Source of the DNA: Paralithodes platypus
Taxonomy: Eukaryota; Arthropoda; Malacostraca; Decapoda; Lithodidae
NCBI GenBank assembly: GCA_032716605.1
Contig: CM064573.1
Span: 9,631,709 to 9,695,708, forward strand
Direction of reading: 5' to 3'
Length of the DNA stretch: 64,000 bases
Positions 39,970-50,329 of the stretch are shown here, in pieces (position 1 is the stretch's first letter; every line of letters starts with the position of its first letter). The translations under genes and the position numbers were made by a program. Below the pieces are notes generated by a model. The model saw only the letters and a program-made list of their open reading frames with translations, searched no databases and was not told the DNA's origin.

Positions 39970-41227
39970 TACAGCAAGACGGTGTGTTGAAATGGATAGA
40001 AAATTGGCTCAGCGACAGAAAGCAAAGAGTAGGCTAGTCATAAACGGTAAGGCATCTAAATGGACCAATGTAAGTAGCGGGGTACCCCAGGGATCGGTAC
40101 TAGGACCAATTTTCTTTCTAATTTACATCAACGACATAGATGAGGGTCTCACCTGTAGAATCTCAAAATTTGCTGACGATACAAAAATTGCAAATAGCGT
40201 ACCGGTACTCTCAAAAGAACAAGTTGACGATATGCAACACAATCTAGATAAATTGTCATGTTGGGCCCAAATTTGGCAAATGAGTTTCAATGTGGATAAA
40301 TGTAAAGTACTACATATCGGATACCTAAATGAGAAAGCAAACTATTCGATGAATGGCACTCAGCTTAAGAATGTAAACAGAGAAACCGATCTGGGAGTAA
40401 CAATATCGAGTAACCTAAAACCGAGTCAATAATGTTCAGAAGTTGTTAAGAAGGCAAACAAAATAATTGGCTTTATAGGCAGGTCATTTGAGCATAAATC
40501 CAAAGAAGTTATCCTAACCCTTTACAATTCCTTAGTTCGCCCTCTTCTGGAATACTGCGTTCAATCCTGGTGCCCTTATTACCAAAAAGATATAAACAAG
40601 CTAGAACGAGTTCAACGTAGAGTTACCAAAATGATACCTAGCCTAAAGAACAAACCATACGAAGAGCGTCTTAGAGAATTAAATCTATTTCCTTTAACCC
40701 AGCGCAGATTAAGAGGTGACTTAATTCAAGTGTTAAAAATCATCAAAGGCATCGACAATATGAACTGAACTACTTCACTATCGACCAATCTAATTACATG
40801 CGGGGAAACGGTTGCAAAATTATTGGTAAATCTTTTAACTCACACGAATCTAAGAATTTCTTCTTTAATCGAGTTGTCAACTTGTGGAATGGGCTTCCCC
40901 GAGACGTTATAGACTGCAGCACCGTTGATTCATTTAAACTCCGCCTAGACAAATATCTCGCATCAAACCCACGACTGACTGCGTTTGTAAATGAATAACT
41001 TTATTTTATCCTCCCCTCAGTTACTAACCCATCTGTCCCCTACTAACTTCCTAATCCTGCCACGGACATTATTTCCCTTTCCAATGTTCCCTTACCCACT
41101 CTAAACCACTGTTTGGACACTTGATCCTCAGTGTTTTGGAGGACAAGCAGCCTAGAAGGGTCACTAGACCTGCTGTTGCTTGATTTCCTTTGTACTCCTT
41201 TGTACTCGTACTCCTCCTCCTCCTCCA
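39970..41227 (+). pseudogene. LINE reverse transcriptase remnant with 3' UTR
   Basis: 5'-truncated at about 39975 in the RT: ENWLSDRK, then after a frameshift VSSGVPQGSVLGPIFFLIYI, FADDTKI (the RT catalytic box) and VLHIGYLNEKANYSMNG. After a stop at about 40430 the same frame gives KKANKIIGFIGRSFEHKSKE, YNSLVRPLLEYCVQSWCPYY and LERVQRRVTKMIPSL. Another shift precedes VVNLWNGLPRDVIDCSTVDS, ending at 40998. The 3' UTR runs to a CTCCTCCTCCTCC tail at 41227. Clade probably CR1/Jockey group. At least two frameshifts and one stop make it inactive. Confidence 0.8.
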
Positions 41228-41660
41228 GGGAAACGGTTGCAAAATTAATGGTAAATCTTTTAACTCACACGAATCTAAGAATTTCTTCTTCAATCGAGTT
41301 GTCAACTTGTGGAATGGGCTTCCCCGAAACGTTATAGACTGCATCACAGTTGATTCATTTAAACTCCGCCTAGACAAATATCTTGCATCAAACCCGCGAC
41401 TGACTGCGTTTGTAAATGAATAACTTTATTTTATCCCCCCCTCAATTACTAACCCATCTGTCCCCTACTAACTTCCTAATCCTGCCACGGACATTAGTTC
41501 CAGGGCAGTAATTCCCTTTCCAATGTTCCCTTACCCACTCTAAACCACTGTTTGGACACTTGATCCTCAGTGTTTTGGAGGACAAGCAACCTAGAAGGGT
41601 CACTAGATCTGTTGTTGCTTGATTTCCTTTGTACTCCTTTGTACTCCTCTTTTTTTTTAA
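41228..41660 (+). pseudogene. Second copy of the same LINE 3' end, in tandem
   Basis: Repeats the last ~65 codons (NRVVNLWNGLPRNVIDCITV) and the whole 3' UTR (TTTGGACACTTGATCCTCAG, AGAAGGGTCACTAGATCTG) seen at 40800-41227, with a few substitutions and a 13-bp insertion. It starts exactly in the tail repeat of the first copy. It ends in TTTGTACTCC followed by pyrimidine repeats. Confidence 0.85.
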
Positions 41661-41760
41661 CTCTCTTTTACCTTTCGTTCTTCTTCTTCTCCTTCTCTTC
41701 TTCTCCATATCTTTCTTCTTCTTTTTCCCCTTTCCTTCTTCTTCTCTTTCATCTCCTCCT

Positions 41761-41792
<32 letters not shown>

Positions 41793-42000
41793 CTCCTCCT
41801 CCTCCTCCTCCATGTTTCCACTGTTTCCATGCCAGTATTAGCTGGAGGGAGTGGTGGGTGGGGAGGAGACTTCTTTGCTATCCTTTTCTCTACCTCGTAG
41901 TCAATAGATTAGTAGTTTTAGATATCCAAACTGCCCCGTAAGGACCAATAGGTCTGTTGCAGTTTGTTCTCCTTTGTATTCCTTTGTATTCCTCCTCCTC
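41661..42000. repeat. Pyrimidine-rich microsatellite and a third LINE tail
   Basis: (TCT)n/(TCC)n to about 41812, then 110 bp of other sequence, then a further terminal fragment, GGACCAATAGGTCTGTTGCAG with TTTGTATTCCTTTGTATTCC and CTCCTCC, at about 41937-42003. Confidence 0.75.
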
Positions 42001-42019
42001 CTTATTCTTTGTCTTCCTA

Positions 42020-42195
42020 CTGGGTGGGTATTTTTGAGTCTAAAGGAAGTCTGGGAAGGCGTTTTTGTTTGCTTAGAAGATACACTAAAATACATTGCTC
42101 GAAAATGGCAAAAGCATGCAAAAATCTTCAATAATAAATTAACAAAATACCATAATAACCCACAAGACATCGGACCAGATAGTGTTAATTAATAT
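42020..42195. repeat. Dispersed ~175-bp repeat, copy 1
   Basis: TGGGTATTTTTGAGTCTAAAGG to CATCGGACCAGATAGTGTTAAT. A diverged direct copy is at about 42598-42785 (TACATTGCTCGAAATGGCAA, AGTCGGATCAGATAGTATTA). Non-coding and unclassified. The second copy is preceded by family D-like sequence. Confidence 0.6.
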
Positions 42196-42299
42196 GCTGC
42201 AGGCAATCTATATAACCACTCTCTCTCTCTCTCTCACATACACATTATGACCTCCGCTAGCCTAATATTGCCAAACTTTACCCCTTTATTTACTTTACA

Positions 42300-42361
<62 letters not shown>

Positions 42362-42392
42362 TATATACAGAGAGAGAGAGAGAGAGAGAGAT
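42300..42392. repeat. (TA)n and (GA)n microsatellites
   Basis: Pure (TA)n at about 42304-42357 followed by (GA)n at 42370-42391. Nearby frames are artefacts. Confidence 0.95.
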
Positions 42393-42539
42393 TATGTGTG
42401 TCTGTGTGAGTGACAAGAATGTATGATGTAAACATGTTTGTCTGTACTTGACATTTCAAACGTCTTAAATCAAGCAACGTACTATCGTAAATAAAGACCT
42501 GCCAAGAATACCTTAGACTCACGAGACCCTATAGTAACA

Positions 42540-42790
42540 GAGATCGGCCTTCGGGCAAAAACATTTCCTATCAACAAATTTACAAATTTAGCTTGAAGGG
42601 GGTCTAGGTGGGCATTTTTTAGTTAGAAGGAAATCTGGGGGGGGGGGGGGGGAGGCATTGTTTTGTTAGCCTAGGGGACAGACTAATATACATTGCTCGA
42701 AATGGCAAAAGCAAGCAAAATCCTCAATAATTATTAAAAAATATATCCTAATAACCCACACGAAGTCGGATCAGATAGTATTAATCCATA
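42540..42790. repeat. MITE D-like remnant plus ~175-bp repeat, copy 2
   Basis: GGCCTTCGGGC, CATTTCCTATCAACAAATTT and TTGAAGGGGGTCTAGGTGGGC resemble the distal part of family D. They continue into the repeat also seen at 42020-42195. Includes a poly-G run at 42637-42652. Confidence 0.55.
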
Positions 42791-43226
42791 GCATTTTTCT
42801 GCCAACAATTTGAGACCCTTTTACCTTGGTATCGGAAACTAGAGACGGCAGGTAGATCATTATAAGTAACACAAATCTTGTAAAGTTATGTATCAGAAGC
42901 TGAATAAAAGCACCATTTGAGGAAGAGCACTTTTTGTTAATCAATCTATCAATGTGGCATATGCCGTGACAGCGCGTAGCCGCACTCACCCTCGCGAACC
43001 TCCAGGCATCTGTCCGGCCCATATGCAACTAATATAGGGCCTATCTAGAATCAGTTTCACGGAGTAGTCGCACTTTATTGGCCGGCAATAAAGTGCTCCT
43101 CCTCAAATGGTGATTATATTCATTCCGTGAACTTTTCGGGTTTCATTTTAACATATATGAAGGTGCCAGATCAAAGTACCACAAAAATGTTGTGGGGAAG
43201 AGCGTTAGTGTAAATTCACCATAAAT
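42791..43226. other. MITE family B core fragment and unannotated DNA
   Basis: ACCTTGGTATCGGAAACTAG (about 42821-42845) is family B interior. CCGGCAATAAAGTGCTCCTC near 43080-43100 inversely matches GAAGAGCACTTTTTG near 42920, suggesting another decayed inverted-repeat element. No gene. Confidence 0.45.
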
Positions 43227-43572
43227 ATGTCTCACAACCTTCCCACCTACCTGCCAGTCTATCTACCTGTTTCTCTCCCTACCTACCTACCCACCTACCT
43301 GTTTATCTACCCTACCTACCTCTTTATCTCCCTACCTAACTACATGTCTACCTCCTCATCTACCTGTCTATCTATCCGCCTACCTGCCTACCTACCCACC
43401 TATCCGTTTACCTACCTACCTACCTAACCACCTACCGGTCTGCCTACCTGCCTACGTACCCACCTACCTACCCACCCACCTACGTATCTCCTTATCTACC
43501 TACCTACATAACTAACTACTCACCTACCTACCCACCTACCATATACCTACCTGTCAAACTACCTGCCAACAC

Positions 43573-43615
<43 letters not shown>
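43227..43615. repeat. (CTAC)n-type tetranucleotide repeat, then (CT)n(CA)n
   Basis: Imperfect CTACCTACCTGTTTATC-like units to about 43570, then CTCTCT and CACACA. The same tetranucleotide motif recurs at 55815-56072. Confidence 0.9.
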
Positions 43616-43621
<6 letters not shown>

Positions 43622-43714
43622 AAACATTAGGCAGTATATACTTCTATAAAGACCTTCATATTCTTAAAAAAGAAAAAAAGAAAAACAAATTGACGCGTGA
43701 AAAAAATTGTCTGC

Positions 43715-43795
43715 CCTCTTATGGAATCGAACCCCAGCTTCGAAGTACGGTATACCAGTCTAGTGTCCTTCTCGCTCCACCACCAATAACCAATA
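43715..43795 (-). pseudogene. tRNA-like SINE head or tRNA pseudogene
   Basis: On the minus strand TGGTGGAGCGAGAAGGAC (A-box-like) is followed 30-40 bases later by GGGGTTCGATTCCA, a good B box with a T-arm-like stem. The acceptor stem is not closed. Confidence 0.45.
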
Positions 43796-44029
43796 AACAG
43801 GGTGTAGAAAAAGAAGAAATATAAAACAAGAAGAAGAAGAATGAAAAGAGTAACAAGAAGATCAAGGAAATCAAGAAGGGGAAAGAAAAATAACAATGCT
43901 AAGTGCAAGTAGAAGAAAGCAGTAGCCTACAATAGGAAGATCAAGAAAAAGAACAACACGTGCAAAAAGGAACGAGAAGAAACATAACAATAAAAGCAGC
44001 ATCAACATAAACAAAATAACAGCAACTAG

Positions 44030-44365
44030 AAATGCAACAAGAACAACACTTATTTTACCACCACCAACACCAACAACGCTACCACCACCACCACCACCAT
44101 CATCATCAACAACACAATCTTTACCACCACCACCATAATCAACAACAACAACAACTTTACCACCACCACCACCATCATCATCAACAACACAATCTTTACC
44201 ACCACCACCATAATCAACAACAACAACTTTACCACCACTACCATCATCATCAACAACAATTTTACCAACAACAACACTGCAATCACCAACAACAATAACA
44301 ACTTTACCATCAACAACAACAACGCCACCATCAACACACATATCGCTACCACCACTATCAACACC
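44030..44365. repeat. (ACC)n/(CAA)n/(ATC)n trinucleotide repeats
   Basis: Mixed triplets with an internal ~65-bp duplication (TTTACCACCACCACCATAATC...). Frames rich in His/Gln or Val/Leu are repeat translations. Confidence 0.9.
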
Positions 44366-44505
44366 AACAACAACACAATCTACACTCAATGAGAGCTCTG
44401 TGGGAAAGCCCGATCGTGGCCATGGCCTTTCTCAGGGACTCGGGGCTGTTCGGCCAGGCAGCTTAGGGAACAACAACAACAACAACAACACCAACAACAA
44501 CGCTG
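44366..44505 (+). mobile_element. 5'-truncated copy of the 2A-bearing LINE (3' ~100 bp)
   Basis: ACAATCTACACTCAATGAGA to GGCCAGGCAGCTTAGGGAAC matches the last ~100 bp of the 18908-22899 element, including stop TAG, then (AAC)n. It begins within CAA-rich repeat DNA. Confidence 0.88.
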
Positions 44506-44565
44506 CTAAAACCAACACCACCACCACCACCAACAAATATTAAAAGTGGCACCAGCGCAGTTTAA

Positions 44566-44893
44566 GGGGAGATTTCCACTTGAGGGACTTTTTTCTTGAC
44601 CCCTTTCTCCCTCATGTCTAGCCCCATTGCTTTTGAGATTTTAAGACGTTCGCCCCATTAGTTTGGCGATTTTAAGAACTTTCACCCCATTTATGTCACT
44701 GTTAAGACCGTTCGTCCCATTTAAGTGTCGATTTTTTCCTGGCGAGCGATAGCGAGCCTGTAATTTAAGAGGAACCGGCCTTTGGTCGGGAAATTTTTCT
44801 ACCGAAAAATTTACAAATTTATCTTGAAAGGGGGTCAAGGGGGTGTAATTTCAAGATTGATGGAAGTCTAGGAAACACACTAAAAACCTCCCC
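44566..44893 (+). mobile_element. MITE family D, TTAA-flanked
   Basis: TTAA at 44562-44565 and 44894-44897. GGGGAGATTTCCACTTGAGG to AAAACCTCCCC. Intact reference copy for the family, 328 bp. Confidence 0.88.
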
Positions 44894-44897
44894 TTAA

Positions 44898-45332
44898 CTT
44901 AGCCAGGACAACACTGGCACGTGGTTGGTTACTTGGCATCCATTCCGTGATATGTACTATAATTGTACTCAAAATAAACGACTATACTGTACAACATTGA
45001 TTCTGACTCTAAAGACTAAAGGAATACAAACAGCTATTCCAATATATAGAAGATGGTCGTATAATGAACAGCTAAATTGCTAATGATAATACAGTACCAG
45101 ATAGAATAATATAATAACACTCGGCTTTATTCAAAATTAAGCATAAGAAAACAGAACAAATACACCATAAAAACAGAACAAATACACCATAAAAACAGAA
45201 CAAATACACCATAAAAACAGAACAAATACACCATAAAAACAGAACAAATACACCATAAAAATCATTCCATTATAACCACCAATACCACAGCTAGGCCTAC
45301 TCTGTAAAATTTAATATAGAACACAACTGTAA
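44898..45332. repeat. Unannotated DNA with a 22-bp tandem repeat
   Basis: Five near-perfect copies of ACAGAACAAATACACCATAA plus AA at about 45150-45262. The rest shows no recognised feature. Confidence 0.7.
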
Positions 45333-45745
45333 CAAAGTCAAAGAACATCTGGACATGAGAGGCTCTCAATTCCTAGGTGCAGCCTCCACAAACCAACACC
45401 ATCCACTGCACTACATGACAACACACCCACAGACACCAAGGGAACATCAAAACAACACCCAGCACATGATATCACACACAAATACTGTACTGTCATCTCT
45501 CCCTCCCTGCCCACTACAAACCAGCTTCCAGAAGCACATCCATACTCATATCACTCGCCGTTCCATCCAATCACCCAAAGACAACACGCAGCTACATGCA
45601 CAACCTCCCGAAATCCATCCTTCTGAGTCCTCCCTTACTGGCCAGGCAGAGATGTGGGCACCATCCAGCTCTACTGAGCTATCAGATGACTCGGGGCTGT
45701 TCGGCCAGGCAACCTAAGGAACGACATCAACAACAACAACAACGT
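45333..45745 (+). pseudogene. Truncated, internally deleted copy of the 2A-bearing LINE
   Basis: Frame MRGSQFLGAASTNQHHPLHY, NTQLHAQPPEIHPSESSL aligns with the C-terminal domain of the full-length LINE. The HLARLRCG and zinc-like segment is deleted (about 190 bp) after GQAEMW, and the end SGLFGQAT with stop and (AAC)n tail is retained. Lies 0.85 kb from the other truncated copy. Confidence 0.85.
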
Positions 45746-46740
45746 GGTACGGTTGTGGTCATGAAGATTTAAAGTACACTTCCTAATGATAAAAGCACTA
45801 CGATGGGTATTAATTTAACTACTGAATCTCTATAATTTCATCTTAGTGATCAAGCACTCCTCATATTGGTTCGTCTGTGTCATTAACATTGCCCTTTATG
45901 GGGAGATGGGCATATTAATTTGCTCATGTATATATGTTTTGTCATTTTCTTACTTTATTCCCTAGACCTCCATCAACCTTAAAAAATCACCCCCTAGACC
46001 CCCCTTCAAGATAAATGTATACATTATTCTACCGAACAATGTCCCGGTCGGTCGAAGGTCGGTTCCTCCGAAAATTACAGGCTTGCTATCGCTCGCCAGG
46101 GAAAAATCGACACCTGAATGACACGAAAGGTCCTAAAATTGACAACGAAATGGGATGAAAGGTCTTAGAATCGCCAAACTAATGGGCCAAACATCTTAAA
46201 ATCTGAAAACTAATTAGTAGGGTCATTTGCTTGGAATCCATGACCATTTTGTTCCTACCTTTTTCTCTCGATGGATTTGACAACCTGAACCATTTTAAAG
46301 GAAAATTAGCTCCTATGCCCCTCTGAAAAATGATGGCTAACTCTGCTAGAGCCCAATATTCAAAATGGCCACCAACGCCATCTTGAAAAACATGAAATGT
46401 AATATCTCTGGCATCAGATGAGCTACAAGGACGAAGGAGGTGTCCTTTTTCACTAATTCTGGCATTACAAATCCACTGGAATGGTTATTGTATTGTATTG
46501 TATTGTATATTGTATTATTATTGTATTGTATTATACTAATTGTACATACTAATCTGCCACTTCACTGTCACTACATGATTCACTGTATGAGCCACTATCA
46601 GAATCACTGTCCTCACTTTCGCTGCTATCATCACTGTTGTTCTCTGCCTGCGGTGTATATCTAATATTACTTTTTTACTGTTTCAGATGGATCGAATGCC
46701 CATCTGATGAAAATCGCCGACTTGTGAAGTGACCAAAATA

Positions 46741-48898
46741 ATGGATAATAGAAGAGAGAGTGAAGAGTTACCTGACAAGACATTAAATTAATACGAGTGC
46801 ATTTTACTCTGTGGTAAGCGATGTACCGCAGATGATCGTTCGGAAAACATTACACCTGAGAAGTGGGAATCCATCCGGGAAAAGTCTTTACAATGGAAAG
46901 AACTTGATAAGTTTCAACATATACATGAAAATGTGGATTGGGAGAAGGGACCAAAGGGTCACCACATGCATAGCACTTGTTACACATCATTATCCAGCAA
47001 GCGCAAGCTCTCTCAAGCCGAAAAACGCAAACACAAATCCGAGGAACGTCTTGAAAGAGATGAAGCATCAGATCAACAAGACCCTTCCGCAGAGGCCAGT
47101 GCACCTAAAAGGCTCCGCTCCAGTATGGGTGTCCTTCACGATAAGACTCTATGTGTGTGGTGCATGAAAGGGGCATACAAGAGTAGTGATCGTGACAAGC
47201 AGATTTTACTCCTATGAACAGTAGATGCCTGGACTAAATTCAAGTTACATAATGTCCGTCTGGAAGATGAGGTAATGAGATTGAGACTTGACACTCTGAT
47301 TGCATCCATCCCAGATAGTCAAACAGCATTTGGGTTGGAAATCCGCTACCATCGTGCGTGCTGGCGCAAATATGTAAGCGACCACAAGCCCCTTTCAGAT
47401 GAAAGCACTCAACATCTGCAGCGTGTAAACCTCCGAGAGGCCCAAGCTCTCTTCTTTCATCATATTCGTCAAGTCATCTTCAAAGACCATGAAATTCGCA
47501 CACTGCAAGGCCTGCTGCAGGACTATAAGCGCATTATCTCAAATCACGGACATAACTCAGTATTAAAATCCAGCTACTTAAAGGAAATTCTCGTCAATGA
47601 ATTTGGGGAAGACATCGGATTTCATGAACACATTCAAAAGAATGTGAGTGAACTGGTATATGATACAACAGCAGCAGGTACATACATCGTGGCGGCAATA
47701 TCTTCATTGGGTGTCAGCAATGATCAGTTGGTGATGAATGTTGCGGCATGACTCAAAGAGCAAGTTATCAGGACAAATACTATTCCCTGGCTCCCATATA
47801 TACACGAGTTGGAGAGAGAAGACCTCAGTGAGCTCCTGCTGAAGCTGCTCACATGGCTGAAACACCCAAATAAGTCTGCAATTGATAACAGTCCATCCGT
47901 CCGATCGATTGCATCTATCCTCACAAGCTACATCACTGGAAAACGCACTGCATTTGAGATAAATCTCTCTGTCTTGCTACATGGACTGACCAAGAGTAGG
48001 GAGATAGTAAACATAATGCACAAAGATGGACTGGGCATCAGTTACAATGACGTACTTATGCTGCGAGATTTTTGGGTGGTCAATGACCTCAAGTGCTCAT
48101 CTGATTGCCCCTTCGAACTAGCTGAGGGTAAGCCTGCTATCGCTATAGTCGACAACGATGACTTCAAGAGCGACACACTGACCGGTGCTGGCCAGTCACA
48201 CCGCACTAATGTCATGTTTGTGCAGCCAGAATCATTTGATACAGAACTTCCTTCCGAGAATCACGAGGATAGACCACGAGGATAGACCAGAAGCAGATAC
48301 AGCAATGCTCACCATATATAGTGTGCTCCGGTCAGACAGCTACACAGCAGCTGTCGTTCTTGACACAGAGGACACAGACAACTACGTGCAAGCGGCATAT
48401 GTTGCTCAGAAGACAACAGGAATCCTGTGTGTGAAACGCAAACATCAGCTTATCGATGCCCGATGTTTGTGCAGTGAGGCAATGGCTGCATCCATCATAC
48501 CACTTCATGTCCTCACTGGGTGACCACAACTCTGGCTTCTATGGAGCAAGCAAGAAGCTCATCGCAGATCATCTGGAGAAGTCTAAAGAGGCACACAACC
48601 TGCTAGCAGCATGTGGTACACAGCTCCTAGTCACAGAACAGGTCATCAGTGATTTGGAGCGGTTTGTCATTCGATATGTCTATGGTGATACCAAAAGCAA
48701 GACCCTGGGAGATGCGAGGGCAGCGAAGTGGAGAGCTCAGAAGAAAAAAAGCACTATCTGACTTGTGCCTGACTTGGACAGTCTCCGTCCACACTTGGAG
48801 CGTGCAAACTATCTTGCATATTTGCAAAAGCATTACCAGCTCCAAAGTCACCCCTCACCGATCTGCCATGGATGGCATCTTGTAAATGGCCTATGTCT
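46741..48898 (+). pseudogene. Long-TIR transposon protein, N-terminal and XPG/FEN-like parts (copy 2)
   Basis: ATG 46741 matches the start in copy 1. Stops occur at about 46789 (TAA), 47215 (TGA) and 47749 (TGA); copy 1 has sense codons at these sites. HHMHSTCYTSLSS, CVWCMKG, RYHRACWRKYVSD and HEIRTLQGLLQDYK are shared with copy 1. After SENHEDRP (~48270) a deletion joins to a C-terminal region absent from copy 1: SYTAAVVLDTEDTDNYVQAA, GILCVKRKHQLIDARCLCSE, then LTG and DHNSGFYGASKK across a small deletion at ~48521, and ERFVIRYVYGDTKSKT. The G-C-D-x-N-S-G-F-Y-G-x-x-K pattern resembles the helix-hairpin-helix region of XPG/FEN nucleases. Another stop is at ~48758. Confidence 0.6.
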
Positions 48899-48952
48899 GC
48901 CTGTCCGTTCAAACCCAGCCCCCACTTCCCCCATCCATACCACTACCTACAA

Positions 48953-49059
48953 ATCCGCAGGCAGAGAACAACAGTGATGATAGCAGCGAAAGTGAGGACA
49001 GTGATTCTGATAGTGGCTCATACAGTGAATCATGTAGTGACAGTGAAGTGGAAGATTAG
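48953..49059 (+). pseudogene. Acidic C-terminal tail inside the right TIR (copy 2)
   Basis: Same frame and composition as 31451-31557, ending SEVED and TAG at 49057. Out of register with the upstream XPG-like frame by one base, possibly through an indel in the C-rich stretch at about 48913-48932. Confidence 0.5.
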
Positions 49060-49450
49060 TATGTACAATTAGTATAATACAATACAATAACAATACAATA
49101 TACAATACAATACAATACAATAACCATTCCAGTGGATTTGTAATGCCAGAATTAGTGAAAAAGGACACCTCATTCGTCCTTGTAGCTCATCTGATGCCAG
49201 AGATATTACATTTCATGTCTTTCAAGATGGCGTTGGCGGCCATTTTGAATATTGGGCTCTAGCAGAGTTAGCCGTCATTTTTCAGAGGGGCATAGGAGCT
49301 AATTTTCCTTTAAAATGGTTCAGGTTGTCAAATCCATGGAGAGAAAAAGGTAGGAACAAAATGGTCACGGATTCCAAGCAAATGACCCTTATAAATGGGG
49401 CTAAACATGAGAAAGTAGGGGGACCAGAAAACCGACCCATCTCCCTTTAA

Positions 49451-50329
49451 ATTATCCAGATATGCCTGACCTGCACGTATAACTAGTGTATAATTTAGTG
49501 TAGTGCTTCAAATACCTTTTCAAGCTTTTTAAACATATTAATGGTAAAAATTAATAATGTGTTATATAATGAATGTCAAATTAATGGGCCTTTTAATGTG
49601 TTTGATTTCATAGTCTTAAAATGTGTTCTAATATGCACACATATTTGTTTACAGGGTACACTGTGCAATTCTGCCTTATGACAGAGAATACTCATATAAT
49701 ATTTGATACTGATAAATAGTCTAGACCTACGCCAAGTTCCTGGGGAGACATACATACATTATACATACATGATACATACATAGATACACACAAATATACA
49801 ATAGCTTAACGTATTTTCCCATAGCATTATAATGGCTGAAATAGGATTGCATTTCATAATTATATATTTTGTACTGCAGTACAATAAGCCCTGTCATAAA
49901 ACTGCTCCATCATGTCATAATGTTTTGGACTGTAATACAATAAAACCCTGTAATAAAACTGCCCCATCATGTCACAATTATGATTAATGTTGGCATAGTG
50001 TTGTCAGAGCTTCAACAAGACTAAAAAAAGTCCCTCTGCAGAGGTTTCTGCAATCACACCGACCTCAACAATGCTACAAGACAGTGCCATAAAAAAAACG
50101 GTGTATAGGATGGCCGTTCGCCTATATGTTCGCTCCCCCCTCCCTCCTCCTAGTAAGACACCAGTAGGATACGTGGGTCATATTCTGATTGTCTAATAAT
50201 TCTTCTTTTTTTCACTACATGTAAAGGCCCCATTAACCCTAGAAGTCAAATTATAAAATCATAGGATATCCCAGATTAAATATAAAACTTTTTAAATTAA
50301 TATTCCCCTATATAAGGGCAAAGGGGAAA
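49451..50329. other. Unannotated AT-rich interval
   Basis: Contains (CATA)-type repeats at 49747-49780 and a local ~65-bp direct repeat (GTACAATAAGCCCTGTCATA / ATACAATAAAACCCTGTAAT with CTGCCCCATCATGTCA). No gene seen. Confidence 0.5.

Larger units (their letters stand above)
46215..49393 (+). mobile_element. Long-TIR DNA transposon copy 2 (Academ-like?), internally deleted
   Basis: 3,179 bp from TAGTAGGGTCATTTGC to the diverged terminus GCAAATGACCCTTATA, with ~439-bp TIRs (46215-46653 and 48955-49393). The target duplication is AAT (46212-46214 and 49394-49396), confirmed by the intact family D site at 7300. The protein region lacks the central domain of copy 1 but keeps the C-terminal part. 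Confidence 0.8.
45900..49446 (-). mobile_element. MITE family D split by the long-TIR transposon
   Basis: Left part GGGGAGATGGGC...ACCTCCATCAACC...ATCGACACCTGAATGAC...CTGAAAACTAAT (45900-46214). Right part AATGGGGCTAAACATGAG...CCCATCTCCC (49394-49446) before TTAA. The intact order is visible at 7212-7362. Confidence 0.8.

Noticed and set aside
44032..44298. His/Gln-rich frame resembling a transcription-factor low-complexity region
   Set aside because: Encoded by ACC/CAA/ATC microsatellite with internal duplication and no adjoining domain.
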